Made by a program: the position numbers and the translations under genes
The notes under the pieces: model-generated
The model's input: the letters and a program-made list of their open reading frames with translations, nothing else
Database searches by the model: none
Told to the model about the DNA's origin: nothing
Source of the DNA: Rhizobium mongolense USDA 1844
GTDB lineage: Bacteria; Pseudomonadota; Alphaproteobacteria; Rhizobiales; Rhizobiaceae
Length of the DNA: 64,000 nt
Assembly: GCF_000419765.1 (NCBI RefSeq)
Contig: NZ_ATTQ01000009.1
Coordinates: 186,001 to 250,000 of the forward strand
Reading direction: 5' to 3'
Shown here: piece after piece, positions 35,622-44,395 of the stretch
Numbering within the stretch: the stretch's first letter is position 1
Layout of the letters: each line of letters starts with the position of its first letter

Positions 35622-36752
35622 TCATTCGTCCTTCAGGGAAACGAAATATCCCGGCTTGTAGTCGAGCGGCAGGAAGCGGGCATGCAATTCCTTGAAGGTC
35701 GCCTCAGGATCGAGATCGGCAAACAGTTCCGGATGGAGCCACTTCGCGATCTCCTGGATGGCGACGAACTGGTAGGGGTTATTATAGAACTGGTGCCAGA
35801 TGGCATGAACATTATGATCGGCCACCGCCTTGACGCCAGTAAAGGCCGGACGCTTGGTCAGGGCTTCGAGTTTGCGATGGGCTTCCTTCAGATCTGCGCC
35901 ATAGCCGACGCCAACCCAGGCGCCGCCGGGCACATATTTGTCCCAGTTGCCGCCGGTGACGATGATCTGGTCCGGATTGGAAGCGATGATCTGCTCGGGA
36001 TTGACCGTTCCGAACGTGCCGGGGATGATGTCCTTGGCCATGTTGGTACCGCCGGCAATTTCGACCATCTTGCCGAAATTTTCGTTGCCGAAGGACATGC
36101 AGCAATCCTCGGAATAGCCTCCGGCGCGCTCAACGAAGACGACAGGCTTCGGTGGGTTGGCCCTTTGAAGCACGTCGGTCACGCGCTTGATGCTGTCGGC
36201 GCGGAATTTGATGAAGTCTTCCGCGAGTGCTTCCTTGGCCATCAGCTTGCCCATGATGCGCATGCTGGGCTCGGTGTTCTCCATCGGCTTTTCGCGAAAG
36301 TCGACATAGACGAGCGGAATGCCGACTTTACCAAGCTTTTCGATGTATCCGGCTTCTTCGGTGGCGGTTTTCGCGTCGATGTTCATCAAGATCACGTCGG
36401 GCTTCAGCGCGACGGCCTGTTCGATATCGAAGGTGCCGTCCTTCATGCCACCAAAGGTCGGCAGCTTGGCAATCTCGGGATACTTCGCAAGGTAGGCGTC
36501 GTAGGATTCAGGGTCTGCCTTCGGCAGGTCGTCGCGCCACCCGACGACGTGCTCGAAGGGGGCTTCCTTATCCAGTGCCGCCAGAAAATAGATCTGTCGG
36601 CCCTCGCCGAGGATCATATGCTTGACCGGGGCGTTCACCTCGACCTCGCGCCCGGTCACATCCTTCACGGTGATCTTGTCGGCAAGGGCCGGCCAGACGG
36701 CGGTGACGACAAGGCCCATTGCAAGAACGGCCGCTTTGCCTCTAATGCGCAT
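35622..36752 (-). CDS. ABC transporter substrate-binding protein, iron-complex family (second paralogue)
   Basis: A 376-residue periplasmic protein, clearly a paralogue of the one encoded at 34395-35531. The signal peptide is VLAMGLVVTAVWPALA. Shared blocks are VKDVTGREVEVNAPVKHMIL, a Cys pair in SEDCCMSFGNENFGK, and HAIWHQFYNNPYQFVAIQEIAKWLHPELF. It is first in the operon. Two binding proteins for one permease suggest either two related chelates or a recent tandem duplication. Its ribosome site is duplicated in tandem (36753-36780). Confidence 0.9.
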   Translation of the reverse strand: MRIRGKAAVLAMGLVVTAVWPALADKITVKDVTGREVEVNAPVKHMILGEGRQIYFLAALDKEAPFEHVVGWRDDLPKADPESYDAYLAKYPEIAKLPTFGGMKDGTFDIEQAVALKPDVILMNIDAKTATEEAGYIEKLGKVGIPLVYVDFREKPMENTEPSMRIMGKLMAKEALAEDFIKFRADSIKRVTDVLQRANPPKPVVFVERAGGYSEDCCMSFGNENFGKMVEIAGGTNMAKDIIPGTFGTVNPEQIIASNPDQIIVTGGNWDKYVPGGAWVGVGYGADLKEAHRKLEALTKRPAFTGVKAVADHNVHAIWHQFYNNPYQFVAIQEIAKWLHPELFADLDPEATFKELHARFLPLDYKPGYFVSLKDE

Positions 36753-36780
36753 TAAAATTCACTCCGTAAAATTCACTCCG
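36753..36780. repeat. Tandem 14-bp repeat duplicating the ribosome-binding site
   Basis: TAAAATTCACTCCG occurs twice without a gap (36753-36766 and 36767-36780). On the minus strand each copy reads CGGAGTGAATTTTA and thus carries a GGAG Shine-Dalgarno core. The copy next to the ATG at 36752 is well placed and the second is 14 bases farther away. Confidence 0.75.
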
Positions 36781-36867
36781 TGGAAAACTGAAATGCCGTC
36801 TATTATTTTATGATTGTAATCGTCAAGTTATATCTATTAGAACAATTTCAAACTGGGACTGGCTGGC
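36781..36867. promoter_or_regulatory. Divergent promoter region with weak iron-control-like element
   Basis: A short AT-rich region between the binding-protein gene and the methyltransferase gene. At 36837-36852, TTAGAACAATTTCAAA loosely resembles the Irr-type ICE motif of rhizobia (TTTAGAA..TTCTAA), with mismatches in the right arm. A role in iron control of the transporter is plausible but unproven. Confidence 0.25.
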
Positions 36868-37683
36868 ATGACGGTAATGGACGGGCAAGTGGCGGGCGGC
36901 GAGAATTACGGGCTTCGTGACGAGATCAAGGCCTATTGGTCGGCCAGGGCCGAGTCCTTCGACCAGTCGCCAGGCCATGAGATTTTCACCGAGACGGAGC
37001 GACACGCCTGGCATCGGTTGATCGTAAAGCATCTTGGGGCGGGTGAGGGCAGGCGTGCGCTCGACCTGGCGAGCGGCACGGGGGTCATTTCCCATCTCAT
37101 GGACGATCTCGGTTTCGAGGTGACCGGCCTCGACTGGGCCGAGCCGATGCTGGAACGAGCCCGTGCCAAAGCAAAGAGCCGTGGCCGCATGATCAGTTTC
37201 CGCATGGCTGATGTCGAAAACACCACGGAGTTGGATGACACCTACGACGTCATCGTGACCCGCCATCTGGTGTGGACGCTGGTTGATCCCGAAAAAGCCT
37301 TTGCGGAATGGATGCGTGTGTTGAAGCCTGGCGGAACGCTGCTGATCGTCGATGGCGATTTCGTCAGTGCCAATTTTGCCGAGCGGCTGGTGAAACGTGT
37401 GATGAAATTGCTCGAAGGTGGCGGACTTTTGAAAGCGGATCCGGGGCATGCGCCCGGCATGGCAGAGATCCATAGCAGTATCCTGTCGCGGGTCTATTTC
37501 TCAAAGGGAGCGCGGGCGGACAAGATCGCCGCACTTCTGAAGAATGCCGGTTTCGAACACGTCCAGATCGATGAAAACCTGCGGGAGGTGCACAAAGCGC
37601 AGGCCCACCACTGGAACTATTTCAAGGCGCTTTCCAGAGGCCTTCAGCATCGCTACGCGATCAGTGCGTGCAAACCTCGCTAA
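36868..37683 (+). CDS. Class I SAM-dependent methyltransferase
   Basis: A 271-residue Rossmann-fold methyltransferase. It has motif I ALDLASGTGVISHLM (about residues 63-77), motif II GLDWAEPMLERA with the acidic ribose-binding Asp, and DVIVTRHLVWTLVDPEKAF with WMRVLKPGGTLLIVDGDF after it. It belongs to the UbiE/COQ5-like methyltransferase 11 group. The acceptor is unknown. It is divergent from the iron-complex-type transporter, which suggests a product or ligand related to a metal chelate, or simply a shared regulatory region. Confidence 0.88.
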   Translation: MTVMDGQVAGGENYGLRDEIKAYWSARAESFDQSPGHEIFTETERHAWHRLIVKHLGAGEGRRALDLASGTGVISHLMDDLGFEVTGLDWAEPMLERARAKAKSRGRMISFRMADVENTTELDDTYDVIVTRHLVWTLVDPEKAFAEWMRVLKPGGTLLIVDGDFVSANFAERLVKRVMKLLEGGGLLKADPGHAPGMAEIHSSILSRVYFSKGARADKIAALLKNAGFEHVQIDENLREVHKAQAHHWNYFKALSRGLQHRYAISACKPR

Positions 37684-37816
37684 GGCTTGATGGGATCTCG
37701 GCGCTGCCTCACTGCAATCGTTCTGCAATCCATTGACGGCATGCACGCGACATGACAGCGTCGGCGCTCATCTCGCTATTCTATCGCGCTGACTTTGTGC
37801 GCTTTGGCCCTTCTCG

Positions 37817-38755
37817 ATGCATCCTAGGTTACTCAAGACATTCCTTGCGGTTGTCCGGCACCGAAGTTTCACGCGGACAGCGGCAGAAATTCACCTCGCA
37901 CAATCGAGCATCAGTGATCAGATCCAAGCCCTGGAAATCGAACTTGGCACGGCTCTCTTTATCCGAGCGAGATCAGGTCTGGAGCTGACGCAAGCAGGCG
38001 AGGTGTTGAGGTCCCATGCCGAAGCCATACTGAACTTGGCAGACGAGGCCCGCGCAGCCGTGGCAGCAATCACAGCGCAAAATGCCGGGTCGGTCACGAT
38101 TGGTGCACTGGAGACGATTGCTTCCGTCAAGCTTCCAAAATGGTTGTCCGCTTTTCAGAGCCATCATCCCGGCATCGATCTCAAGTTGAAGGTTGCCGGC
38201 AGCGGCGGCCTACTGCAAAAGCTCGAAGCAAACGAGATCGAAGTCGCCTTCTGCTTCGATCAGCAGGGGGTCGGCGAACGTTTCGCCAAGCGCACGATTG
38301 CCGCGGAGCCATTGGTTCTGATTGCGCCTCCTGGACGGGGACTCGCATCAACGAAACTCGATTTGAGCGCGATTGCTTCGGCGCGCTTCGTGGTGACCGA
38401 GGTCGGCTGCGTCTACCGGCATCTGTTCGACAAGGCGTTTGCTGAAGCAGGCATTGCCGCACCGAGGCTTGCCGCCGAAGTTGACAGCATTGGCACAATT
38501 GGGCGGCTCGTGGCCGAAGGTGCAGGCTTAGGTCTGGTTCCGCGTTTTGCGGTCGTCGAGGCCCTTGATCGCGGCGAAATCAGCGAGATGTCTTGGCCAA
38601 ACGCCACGCAGGCGGCTTTGCTTGTAATGATCTGGCGGCGCAGGCGCGTGCAACCGCCAGCCCTGAAGTTGCTGCTGGCGGCGGCAAGCGATGCCTTCGG
38701 GCCAGCTAGATCAGCCGATGCCCACCCTCGACGTGCAAGACCGTTCCCGTCGTGA
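37817..38755 (+). CDS. LysR-family transcriptional regulator
   Basis: A 312-residue regulator. The N-terminal winged helix shows LLKTFLAVVRHRSFTRTAAEIHLAQSSISDQI in pieces (FLAVVRHRSFTRTAAE and LAQSSISDQIQALE). The effector domain starts at GSVTIGALETIAS. The C-terminal 20 residues are basic and Pro-rich and lie over the end of the convergent SDR gene (50-base overlap), so they may be an addition. Its usual target would be a divergent gene, but the neighbour on the left is co-directional. Confidence 0.92.
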   Translation: MHPRLLKTFLAVVRHRSFTRTAAEIHLAQSSISDQIQALEIELGTALFIRARSGLELTQAGEVLRSHAEAILNLADEARAAVAAITAQNAGSVTIGALETIASVKLPKWLSAFQSHHPGIDLKLKVAGSGGLLQKLEANEIEVAFCFDQQGVGERFAKRTIAAEPLVLIAPPGRGLASTKLDLSAIASARFVVTEVGCVYRHLFDKAFAEAGIAAPRLAAEVDSIGTIGRLVAEGAGLGLVPRFAVVEALDRGEISEMSWPNATQAALLVMIWRRRRVQPPALKLLLAAASDAFGPARSADAHPRRARPFPS

Positions 38756-39437
38756 AGGTATTGCCTATCAGGAAGCTGATGGCGTCGGCGATATCGTCCG
38801 CACGTCCCACGCGTCCGACCGGCAGCCTATCTGCCATTGCGCCCAGCGTGTCGTCCTTCTTGTCGCCGGCCACAAAGGTCCAAATGGGGGTGTCGACCCA
38901 GCCGGGCGAGACGGCGTTGACACGGATCGGTGCCAACTCGATCGCAAGGGCGCGCACCAGTCCCTCCAACGCGGCATTGACGGCGGCCACAACCGCCCCG
39001 CGTGCCGATGGCCTGTAGGCTGCGATACCCGATGTAAAGGTAATGGAGCCGCCGGCCGGGAGCAAAGGTGCGCCATATTTTGCCAAGAGCAACGGTCCGT
39101 AAATCTTGCTTTCCACGACCCGTTGCGCTGTCTTGAGGTCAAGCGATGGCAAAAGCTCATAAGCGCCTTCGATATCGGCGGCTGTGCTGACGATGTGATC
39201 GAGCCGACCGATCTTTCCAAGCAGGCCGGCGACCTGATCCTCCTGTGTTATATCGATTGCGGCCGTGTGGAGTGCCGCGGGGTTGTGTAGTTCCTCGCTG
39301 ACGCGTTTCAGTTTTTCTGCGTTCCGCCCGGCAATGACGACTTCCGCACCGGCGGCGAGAGAGCGTCTCGTCAGCGCCAGGCCCATTCCGGAACCGCCCC
39401 CGACAACGAGGATCCTTGAATTCGAAAATATAGCCAT
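38706..39437 (-). CDS. SDR-family protein without the catalytic Tyr-Lys pair
   Basis: A 243-residue short-chain dehydrogenase fold. The nucleotide-binding LVVGGGSGMGLALTR is intact, as is LAPIRVNAVSPGWVDTP. At the place of the catalytic YxxxK the sequence is GAVVAAVNAALEGLV, with Val and Asn in the two positions, so normal SDR redox chemistry is doubtful. Such atypical SDRs do exist as a conserved group. I prefer ATG 39437 to 39446, because GGAG lies 10 bases before it. It is convergent with the LysR gene and overlaps it. Confidence 0.85.
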   Translation of the reverse strand: MAIFSNSRILVVGGGSGMGLALTRRSLAAGAEVVIAGRNAEKLKRVSEELHNPAALHTAAIDITQEDQVAGLLGKIGRLDHIVSTAADIEGAYELLPSLDLKTAQRVVESKIYGPLLLAKYGAPLLPAGGSITFTSGIAAYRPSARGAVVAAVNAALEGLVRALAIELAPIRVNAVSPGWVDTPIWTFVAGDKKDDTLGAMADRLPVGRVGRADDIADAISFLIGNTFTTGTVLHVEGGHRLI

Positions 39438-39753
39438 GTCTTCCATTCTCCTGCAGGTGATTGCCGCAGCCGAGAAATTGGCAAAGAAGACCAGACACAG
39501 AAAACGGAGAAAAACGATGGCACTATCGAAAGCTCCGATGGAGCTCCGGGGCGCGGCGTGAGCTTTTAGCTGCGAATGTATAACTTACCGTTGTATTTTG
39601 TGACGACCTTATTGCCGTAGACTGTATTATGTCCGGTCGTTTGAAGGATAGAATTTCGTTTTTTGGATACTTCAATGTTATTTAAGATTTGTAGTGAATT
39701 TTACTTATATATCAAATGCCAGGCGCCTGGCCACATTCAGACTGGAAATACTG
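39438..39753. promoter_or_regulatory. Divergent gene-free region before the chemoreceptor
   Basis: 316 bases. The left part (39440-39560) is GC-rich and only chance frames are open. The right part (39570-39740) is AT-rich, with several TATTTTG- and TTGTATTTTG-like stretches that suit a promoter. I see no dyad or RNA gene. Confidence 0.35.
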
Positions 39754-41715
39754 ATGAGGAAAATGACCCGCTTTCGAATTGGAACACGCTTGGGGATTGG
39801 CTTCGGTTTCCTCCTTCTCCTGATGCTGGCGCTGACCCAGTATTCGGTGACCGAGGTCAACGCGATCAATCGCGATCTGAGCCAGATCAACGACGTCAAC
39901 AGCGTCAAGCAGCGCTTTGCCATCAACTACCGCGGCAGCGTGCACGACCGGGCTATTGCAATCCGGGATGTTGCCCTGGTCGAAGCAGCTGCAGACCGGC
40001 AGGCAGCGGTGGAACTGATCGCGAAACTGGCCGAGGCCTATGCCGTCAACGAGAAAAAAATGGCGGAGATGGTGTCTTCGCCGGCGGGCGCCTCGGCCGA
40101 GGAAAGGACAATCCTTGCTGATATTGCCGACATCCAATCGAAAACCAATCCGCTCGTTGCCCAGATCATCGATCTGCAGGCAAAGGGCGATGGAGCGCAG
40201 GCAAAGAAAATCCTGCTTGAACAGGCCCGTCCGCTGTTCGTCGCCTGGCTCGGCGCCATTAACAAATTCATCGATTACCAGGAGACCCTGAACCAGAAGG
40301 TCGGCGGCGACGTTCGTCAGTCCGCCAGCGGTTTCCAGACTTTGGCGTTCGGCTCACTGGCCGGCGCCATCTTATTGGCGATCATCGCCGCCTTTTTCGC
40401 AAGCCGCTCGATTACGAGACCGATCGCAAAGTTGCAGTCGGCACTGCAGCACATGGCCGGCGGAGAAGGGCTCGCAGCCGATTCCACGCTCGATGTACGC
40501 CGCGACGAGATCGGTGATCTTGCGCGCGCCGTCGGCGCCGTGCGCGACGCGCTCAGTGCACAGGCTACGCACCGGGCCGAAAACGACGCGAGACGCGCCG
40601 CTGCAGAACGCGAGCAGCTCGAAGGCGCCGCCAAGGAGCGTGAGGCTGCCGCAACCGAAACCAACGATGCCGTTGCGCAATTGGGTCAGGCACTTGAGGC
40701 AATGGCCGACGGCGATCTCGCCTTCCGCCTCGTGCGGCCATTCGGTCCGGCGCTCGACACGCTGCGCATAAACTTCAACAATTCCGCCGACAAGCTGCAG
40801 TCGTCCTTGAAGGCAATCGGCGGCAACGCGTTCTCGATCGACGCTGGTGCAGCCGAAATCAGCACGGCCTCCAACGACCTTGCTCGACGCACGGAGCAGC
40901 AGGCTGCCTCCCTCGAAGAAACCGCAGCCGCGCTCGACGAGATTACAGCAACCGTTAATGGCTCGACCGCACGCGCTGAAGAAGCGCGCACGGTTGTTGC
41001 CAAAACCCGGCAGAATGCCGAACGGTCGGGCGACGTCGTCAAGCGCGCCGTCCTTGCGATGGGACAAATCGAAAGTTCGTCCAGCGAAATCAACAACATC
41101 ATCAGTGTCATCGACGAAATCGCCTTCCAGACGAATCTCTTGGCGCTCAATGCGGGCGTTGAAGCGGCCCGTGCGGGCGAGGCAGGCAAGGGTTTTGCCG
41201 TGGTGGCACAGGAAGTGCGGGAATTGGCGCAGCGCTCCGCCAGGGCCGCCAAGGAGATCAAGCAATTGATCCACACATCCGCCGAACAGGTGCGCTCCGG
41301 TGTGGCGCTGGTTGACGAAACAGGCAAGGCTCTGACGGAAATCGTCCTGGAAGTGCAGGAGATCAACCGTCATGTCGATTCGATTGTTGAATCGGCAAAC
41401 GAGCAGTCGACGGCTCTGCGGGAAATCAACAATGCGGTCAATGCGATGGATCAATCGACGCAGCAGAACGCCGCCATGGTCGAGGAGACGTCGGCCGCCG
41501 GACAAAAACTGGCAGCTGAAGCAGCAGCGCTTTCAGCGCAGCTGGCAAAGTTCCGTTTCGACGGTGCAAAGTCGGTGGCCGTCCGTCAAGCGGGTCCCGC
41601 GTCCCTGCCAAGACCCTCTGCGCCTGCAGCCATGATCCGTAAAATCTCATCCGCGTTCACCGGTGGAAAGACCCAGGCAGCGACTGCGGTGTCGGCGGAT
41701 TGGGAAGAATTTTGA
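39754..41715 (+). CDS. Methyl-accepting chemotaxis protein
   Basis: A 653-residue inner-membrane chemoreceptor. The first helix is IGFGFLLLLMLALTQYSVTE (about residues 15-34), then a four-helix-bundle periplasmic sensor of about 160 residues. The second helix is GSLAGAILLAIIAAFFASRS (about 197), followed by HAMP and a second HAMP-like segment near 310-345. The signalling hairpin tip contains IDEIAFQTNLLALNAGVEAA (about 455). The last five residues DWEEF resemble the CheR/CheB-tethering pentapeptide NWETF. Neighbouring ABC binding proteins could be its ligand partners, but this is speculation. Confidence 0.94.
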   Translation: MRKMTRFRIGTRLGIGFGFLLLLMLALTQYSVTEVNAINRDLSQINDVNSVKQRFAINYRGSVHDRAIAIRDVALVEAAADRQAAVELIAKLAEAYAVNEKKMAEMVSSPAGASAEERTILADIADIQSKTNPLVAQIIDLQAKGDGAQAKKILLEQARPLFVAWLGAINKFIDYQETLNQKVGGDVRQSASGFQTLAFGSLAGAILLAIIAAFFASRSITRPIAKLQSALQHMAGGEGLAADSTLDVRRDEIGDLARAVGAVRDALSAQATHRAENDARRAAAEREQLEGAAKEREAAATETNDAVAQLGQALEAMADGDLAFRLVRPFGPALDTLRINFNNSADKLQSSLKAIGGNAFSIDAGAAEISTASNDLARRTEQQAASLEETAAALDEITATVNGSTARAEEARTVVAKTRQNAERSGDVVKRAVLAMGQIESSSSEINNIISVIDEIAFQTNLLALNAGVEAARAGEAGKGFAVVAQEVRELAQRSARAAKEIKQLIHTSAEQVRSGVALVDETGKALTEIVLEVQEINRHVDSIVESANEQSTALREINNAVNAMDQSTQQNAAMVEETSAAGQKLAAEAAALSAQLAKFRFDGAKSVAVRQAGPASLPRPSAPAAMIRKISSAFTGGKTQAATAVSADWEEF

Positions 41716-41746
41716 CAATCCCTCGCCACGTGCCTGAGATGCATTC

Positions 41747-41772
41747 AAGGCCCGCGCTTTTGCGGGCCTTTT
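41747..41772 (+). terminator. Rho-independent terminator of the chemoreceptor gene
   Basis: AAGGCCCGC (41747-41755) and GCGGGCCTT (41762-41770) form a perfect 9-bp stem with a 6-base loop, followed by TT and C, 32 bases after the stop codon. This is the clearest terminator in the window. Confidence 0.85.
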
Positions 41773-42107
41773 CAAGTTCAAATCATCTTTGCGAAATGGG
41801 TCTCACGCTTTCGGCCCATCCTTCAAGGCCTGCTCAAACGACAATCCCACGCGCGCAGCGGATATTCTATTCGTTCTCTGGATATGAGTTGATCTCGTCA
41901 GACATTTACGAAGACACTAATGTGTGCATAAAGTAATACTAATGCATGCGAAGCCGCACAGGTCGGAGGAGGACTTGTCAACCGGGGAGAGTGGCGCATT
42001 CTTCGTGAATCTCTGCACGGCGCGGCCGTCCAGCTGCCTCAATCAAAGCGTCGCCTCATCTTATACAGCGGCGTGACGGCTTGCGTTGTTCCGGAGCAGT
42101 TTAGGCC
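41773..42107. promoter_or_regulatory. Gene-free region before the AraC-type regulator
   Basis: 335 bases with no gene. It is AT-rich around 41860-41945 (TATTCTATTCG, ATAAAGTAATACTAATG), which could hold the promoter for the regulator. No dyad stands out. Confidence 0.3.
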
Positions 42108-43091
42108 ATGACGGGCAACCTGCACGCTTCCCGTTTTTGCATCTTCGACGCCGATGTTGACGAATTGCGCGAGCATTATGCCAATACGTTGAAGCCGGTT
42201 CGGGTTAGCCCGATCGACCGAAGGAGTACGATATCGGTCGAAGACACCCATTTCTCCGTTGGAGAATTCGACATCTGGTCGGGGCTTTGCCAATCCGGCA
42301 TGGAGGTCAATTTCTCGGAGCCGCTGGACGCCTACGCGCTTTATGTGCCGATAACGGGTGCGATGGAAATGGGCGGAGGCGGGCATCAGTTGACGTCCGC
42401 GCCTGGCACGCTTCTGGCCGCCGACCTGTCAAAGGCCAATCTACTGCGGCTGCATAGCGAACGCAGTCATATCGGTATAGCTTTCAGTCGCCAGTCCGTT
42501 ACCCGCCAACTGAGCGAACTTCTCGGTTCGCCGGTCATTCACGATATCGAACTCTTTGCCGAGTACGATGCACGTTCGGGTGCGGGTGCGAAACTCGCCG
42601 CGATGGCCCAGTTGCTCTGGGATAGTCTGATCAGCGAACCGGCGGGCACCATCTCGGCACGTTCCACGGAGTTCTTCTTCCGCACGATCATGGTCGCGCT
42701 CCTCGAAAACGTGCCGCATCGCTATTCGGCTTTGCTGGAACGCCCCGTCTCGCCTGCAATGCCGCGACAGATGAAGCGCGCGATCGACTATATGATGGCT
42801 AACATTGCAACTGCGGTCAGCGTCGATGAGATCGCGCGCGATGCGGGAGTCAGTGCCCGTGCCCTTCAGGCGGCATTCAAGCAGTTCAAGAATACGACAC
42901 CCTTGAACTATCTCCGCCAACTTCGTTTGGAGGGTGCCCGAAAAGACCTCCTTCTCGGCCGTCAGGATGGGGTCTCCATCTCCGATATCGCTCGGCAATG
43001 GGGATTTACGCATGTGGGGCGCTTCTCCATCCTTTACCGGGAAACGTTCGGCGAAATGCCGACGGAGACGCGCCGGTTTACAAGAGGCTAG
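42108..43091 (+). CDS. AraC-family transcriptional regulator
   Basis: A 327-residue regulator. The N-terminal AraC-binding-like domain has YALYVPITGAMEMGGGGHQL. The C-terminal pair of helix-turn-helix motifs reads VSVDEIARDAGVSARALQAAFKQ and SISDIARQWGFTHVGRFSILYRETFGEMP in parts. It resembles the AraC-binding-like group that senses aromatic compounds or choline-type ligands. It is not adjacent to an obvious target; the nearest co-directional operon is the sugar transporter at 44396. Confidence 0.92.
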   Translation: MTGNLHASRFCIFDADVDELREHYANTLKPVRVSPIDRRSTISVEDTHFSVGEFDIWSGLCQSGMEVNFSEPLDAYALYVPITGAMEMGGGGHQLTSAPGTLLAADLSKANLLRLHSERSHIGIAFSRQSVTRQLSELLGSPVIHDIELFAEYDARSGAGAKLAAMAQLLWDSLISEPAGTISARSTEFFFRTIMVALLENVPHRYSALLERPVSPAMPRQMKRAIDYMMANIATAVSVDEIARDAGVSARALQAAFKQFKNTTPLNYLRQLRLEGARKDLLLGRQDGVSISDIARQWGFTHVGRFSILYRETFGEMPTETRRFTRG

Positions 43092-43388
43092 GGCGGACGA
43101 CAGCTCAGGTCACTTTACGGGGCATCGAACAAATCTGACCGGATGTTCTGCGGGGACCGCCCATCGAGATAGGGGTGGTCGATGGGCGGCCGATGCTCAA
43201 GCTGGCGGCCGTCATGACCGCCGCATTCGCCTCCAAAACCTGCCCGGCCGAATGCTCGACATCAATGCGCTATGCCCATGGTCGACAATTCAATGTCCAC
43301 TTTGCTGCGGCTTCCGTATAGGGAATTCGCTATGCGTATACCGCCTGACGCCCGCGACGGTGAGTTGCCGCGCTCAAGCACATCGGGG
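43092..43388. other. Intergenic stretch of about 300 bases, possibly degenerate
   Basis: Open frames here are short and change phase. Nothing is recognisable on either strand. The stops of the AraC gene and the hydrolase gene face it, so a terminator would be expected, but no clear hairpin with a T-run is visible. Confidence 0.3.
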
Positions 43389-44093
43389 CTATGGTGCCAG
43401 CGAAGATGCCCAGGTTTTGACGGCCTCTGCCATGCTTGCCAGATGATCTGCCAGTGAGAAGCCCGATATCTTCTTTCTCGGCGTCAGATCATGGTCGCCG
43501 TCTTCAAGCCAAACGAGTTCAATTTTGTTGGACATCTTGTAGCTTTTGACCTCCTGCCGCGTGCCGAACACGTCTCGCGTTCCCTGGACAATCAGCGCCG
43601 GCGTCGTTAGCGTTTCGAGATGCTTTGTGCGGAGCTCTTCGGGCTTGCCAGGCGGGTGGAACGGATAACCGAGGCAGATGAGGCCTGCGATCTTGCCTTT
43701 GGCGAAAAGATCATCGGCGATCATGCTGGCAACGCGGCCGCCCATCGATTTTCCGCCGATGATCAAAGGACTGCGCACGCCGAGCCGCTCGATTGCGGCA
43801 CCATATTCGGCAATGAGCTTGTCGGCGCGCGGCGGCGGCTTGCGGCCCTCGGAGGTTCGCCTTGCCGCCATATAGGCAAATTCGAACCTGGCGACGCGAA
43901 AGCCGATGGCGGCCAGAGCTTCGGCCGCAGCCGTCATCGACGGCGAATCCATGGCCCCGCCGGCGCCATGAGCAAGCAGGACCGTAAACGCGGCGTCGTC
44001 GGGGCCGTTTATCAGAAAGCCGTTGTGCATGCGCAATTCATAAGGGGTCGTCCAGCCTTTGTCAGCATACTGATGGCAAATTAGGGCTACCAT
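43389..44093 (-). CDS. Alpha/beta hydrolase of the KANL3/Tex30 family
   Basis: A 234-residue cytoplasmic protein. TVLLAHGAGGAMDSPSM is the oxyanion region, IIGGKSMGGRVASMIAD holds the nucleophile Ser (about residue 111), and VQGTRDVFG and LEDGDHDLTPRK hold the Asp and His of the triad. The family is a dienelactone-hydrolase-like group without a firm substrate. I chose ATG 44093 with GAAGAGG before it. Longer in-frame readings up to 44393 contain low-quality sequence. Confidence 0.87.
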   Translation of the reverse strand: MVALICHQYADKGWTTPYELRMHNGFLINGPDDAAFTVLLAHGAGGAMDSPSMTAAAEALAAIGFRVARFEFAYMAARRTSEGRKPPPRADKLIAEYGAAIERLGVRSPLIIGGKSMGGRVASMIADDLFAKGKIAGLICLGYPFHPPGKPEELRTKHLETLTTPALIVQGTRDVFGTRQEVKSYKMSNKIELVWLEDGDHDLTPRKKISGFSLADHLASMAEAVKTWASSLAP

Positions 44094-44395
44094 GGGGTGC
44101 CTCTTCCAATCGCCGAACCTGCTCGATTGAGCCGGAGACCCCTGACGACGCTGCTTAAGATGCCGCGAGCCTCGGCATTGTTCGCAACCGGCCCGATCAT
44201 ACCGGTTCTCTAAAATCCGGCAATCGGACTCGCTTCGAAATTGAATAAATTCGCCGAATGCGGTGAGTTCGCCATTTACTTCCGCGGGATTTGCGTCGCA
44301 TATTAGAATATTACAAAATATTGGGAGGGGAGCATTCGAACAACTCAATAAGTGCGCTCGAATGGGCTTCCGATCCTGGTAAGGGAGGACCAATC
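44094..44395. promoter_or_regulatory. Divergent promoter region with AATATT dyad
   Basis: 302 bases between the hydrolase and the sugar-binding protein genes. At 44307-44322, AATATT-ACAA-AATATT is an inverted repeat (each arm is self-complementary), about 75 bases before the 44396 start, and is followed by GGGAGGGGAGC. It may be an operator or only an AT-rich promoter. The regulator is unknown. Confidence 0.35.

Noticed and set aside
40372..41505. Long minus-strand ORF opposite the chemoreceptor
   Set aside because: Antisense shadow of a clearly conserved receptor gene.
43092..43450. Plus-strand ORFs downstream of the AraC gene (including 43272-43457)
   Set aside because: They overlap the end of the hydrolase gene on the other strand and have no recognisable content.
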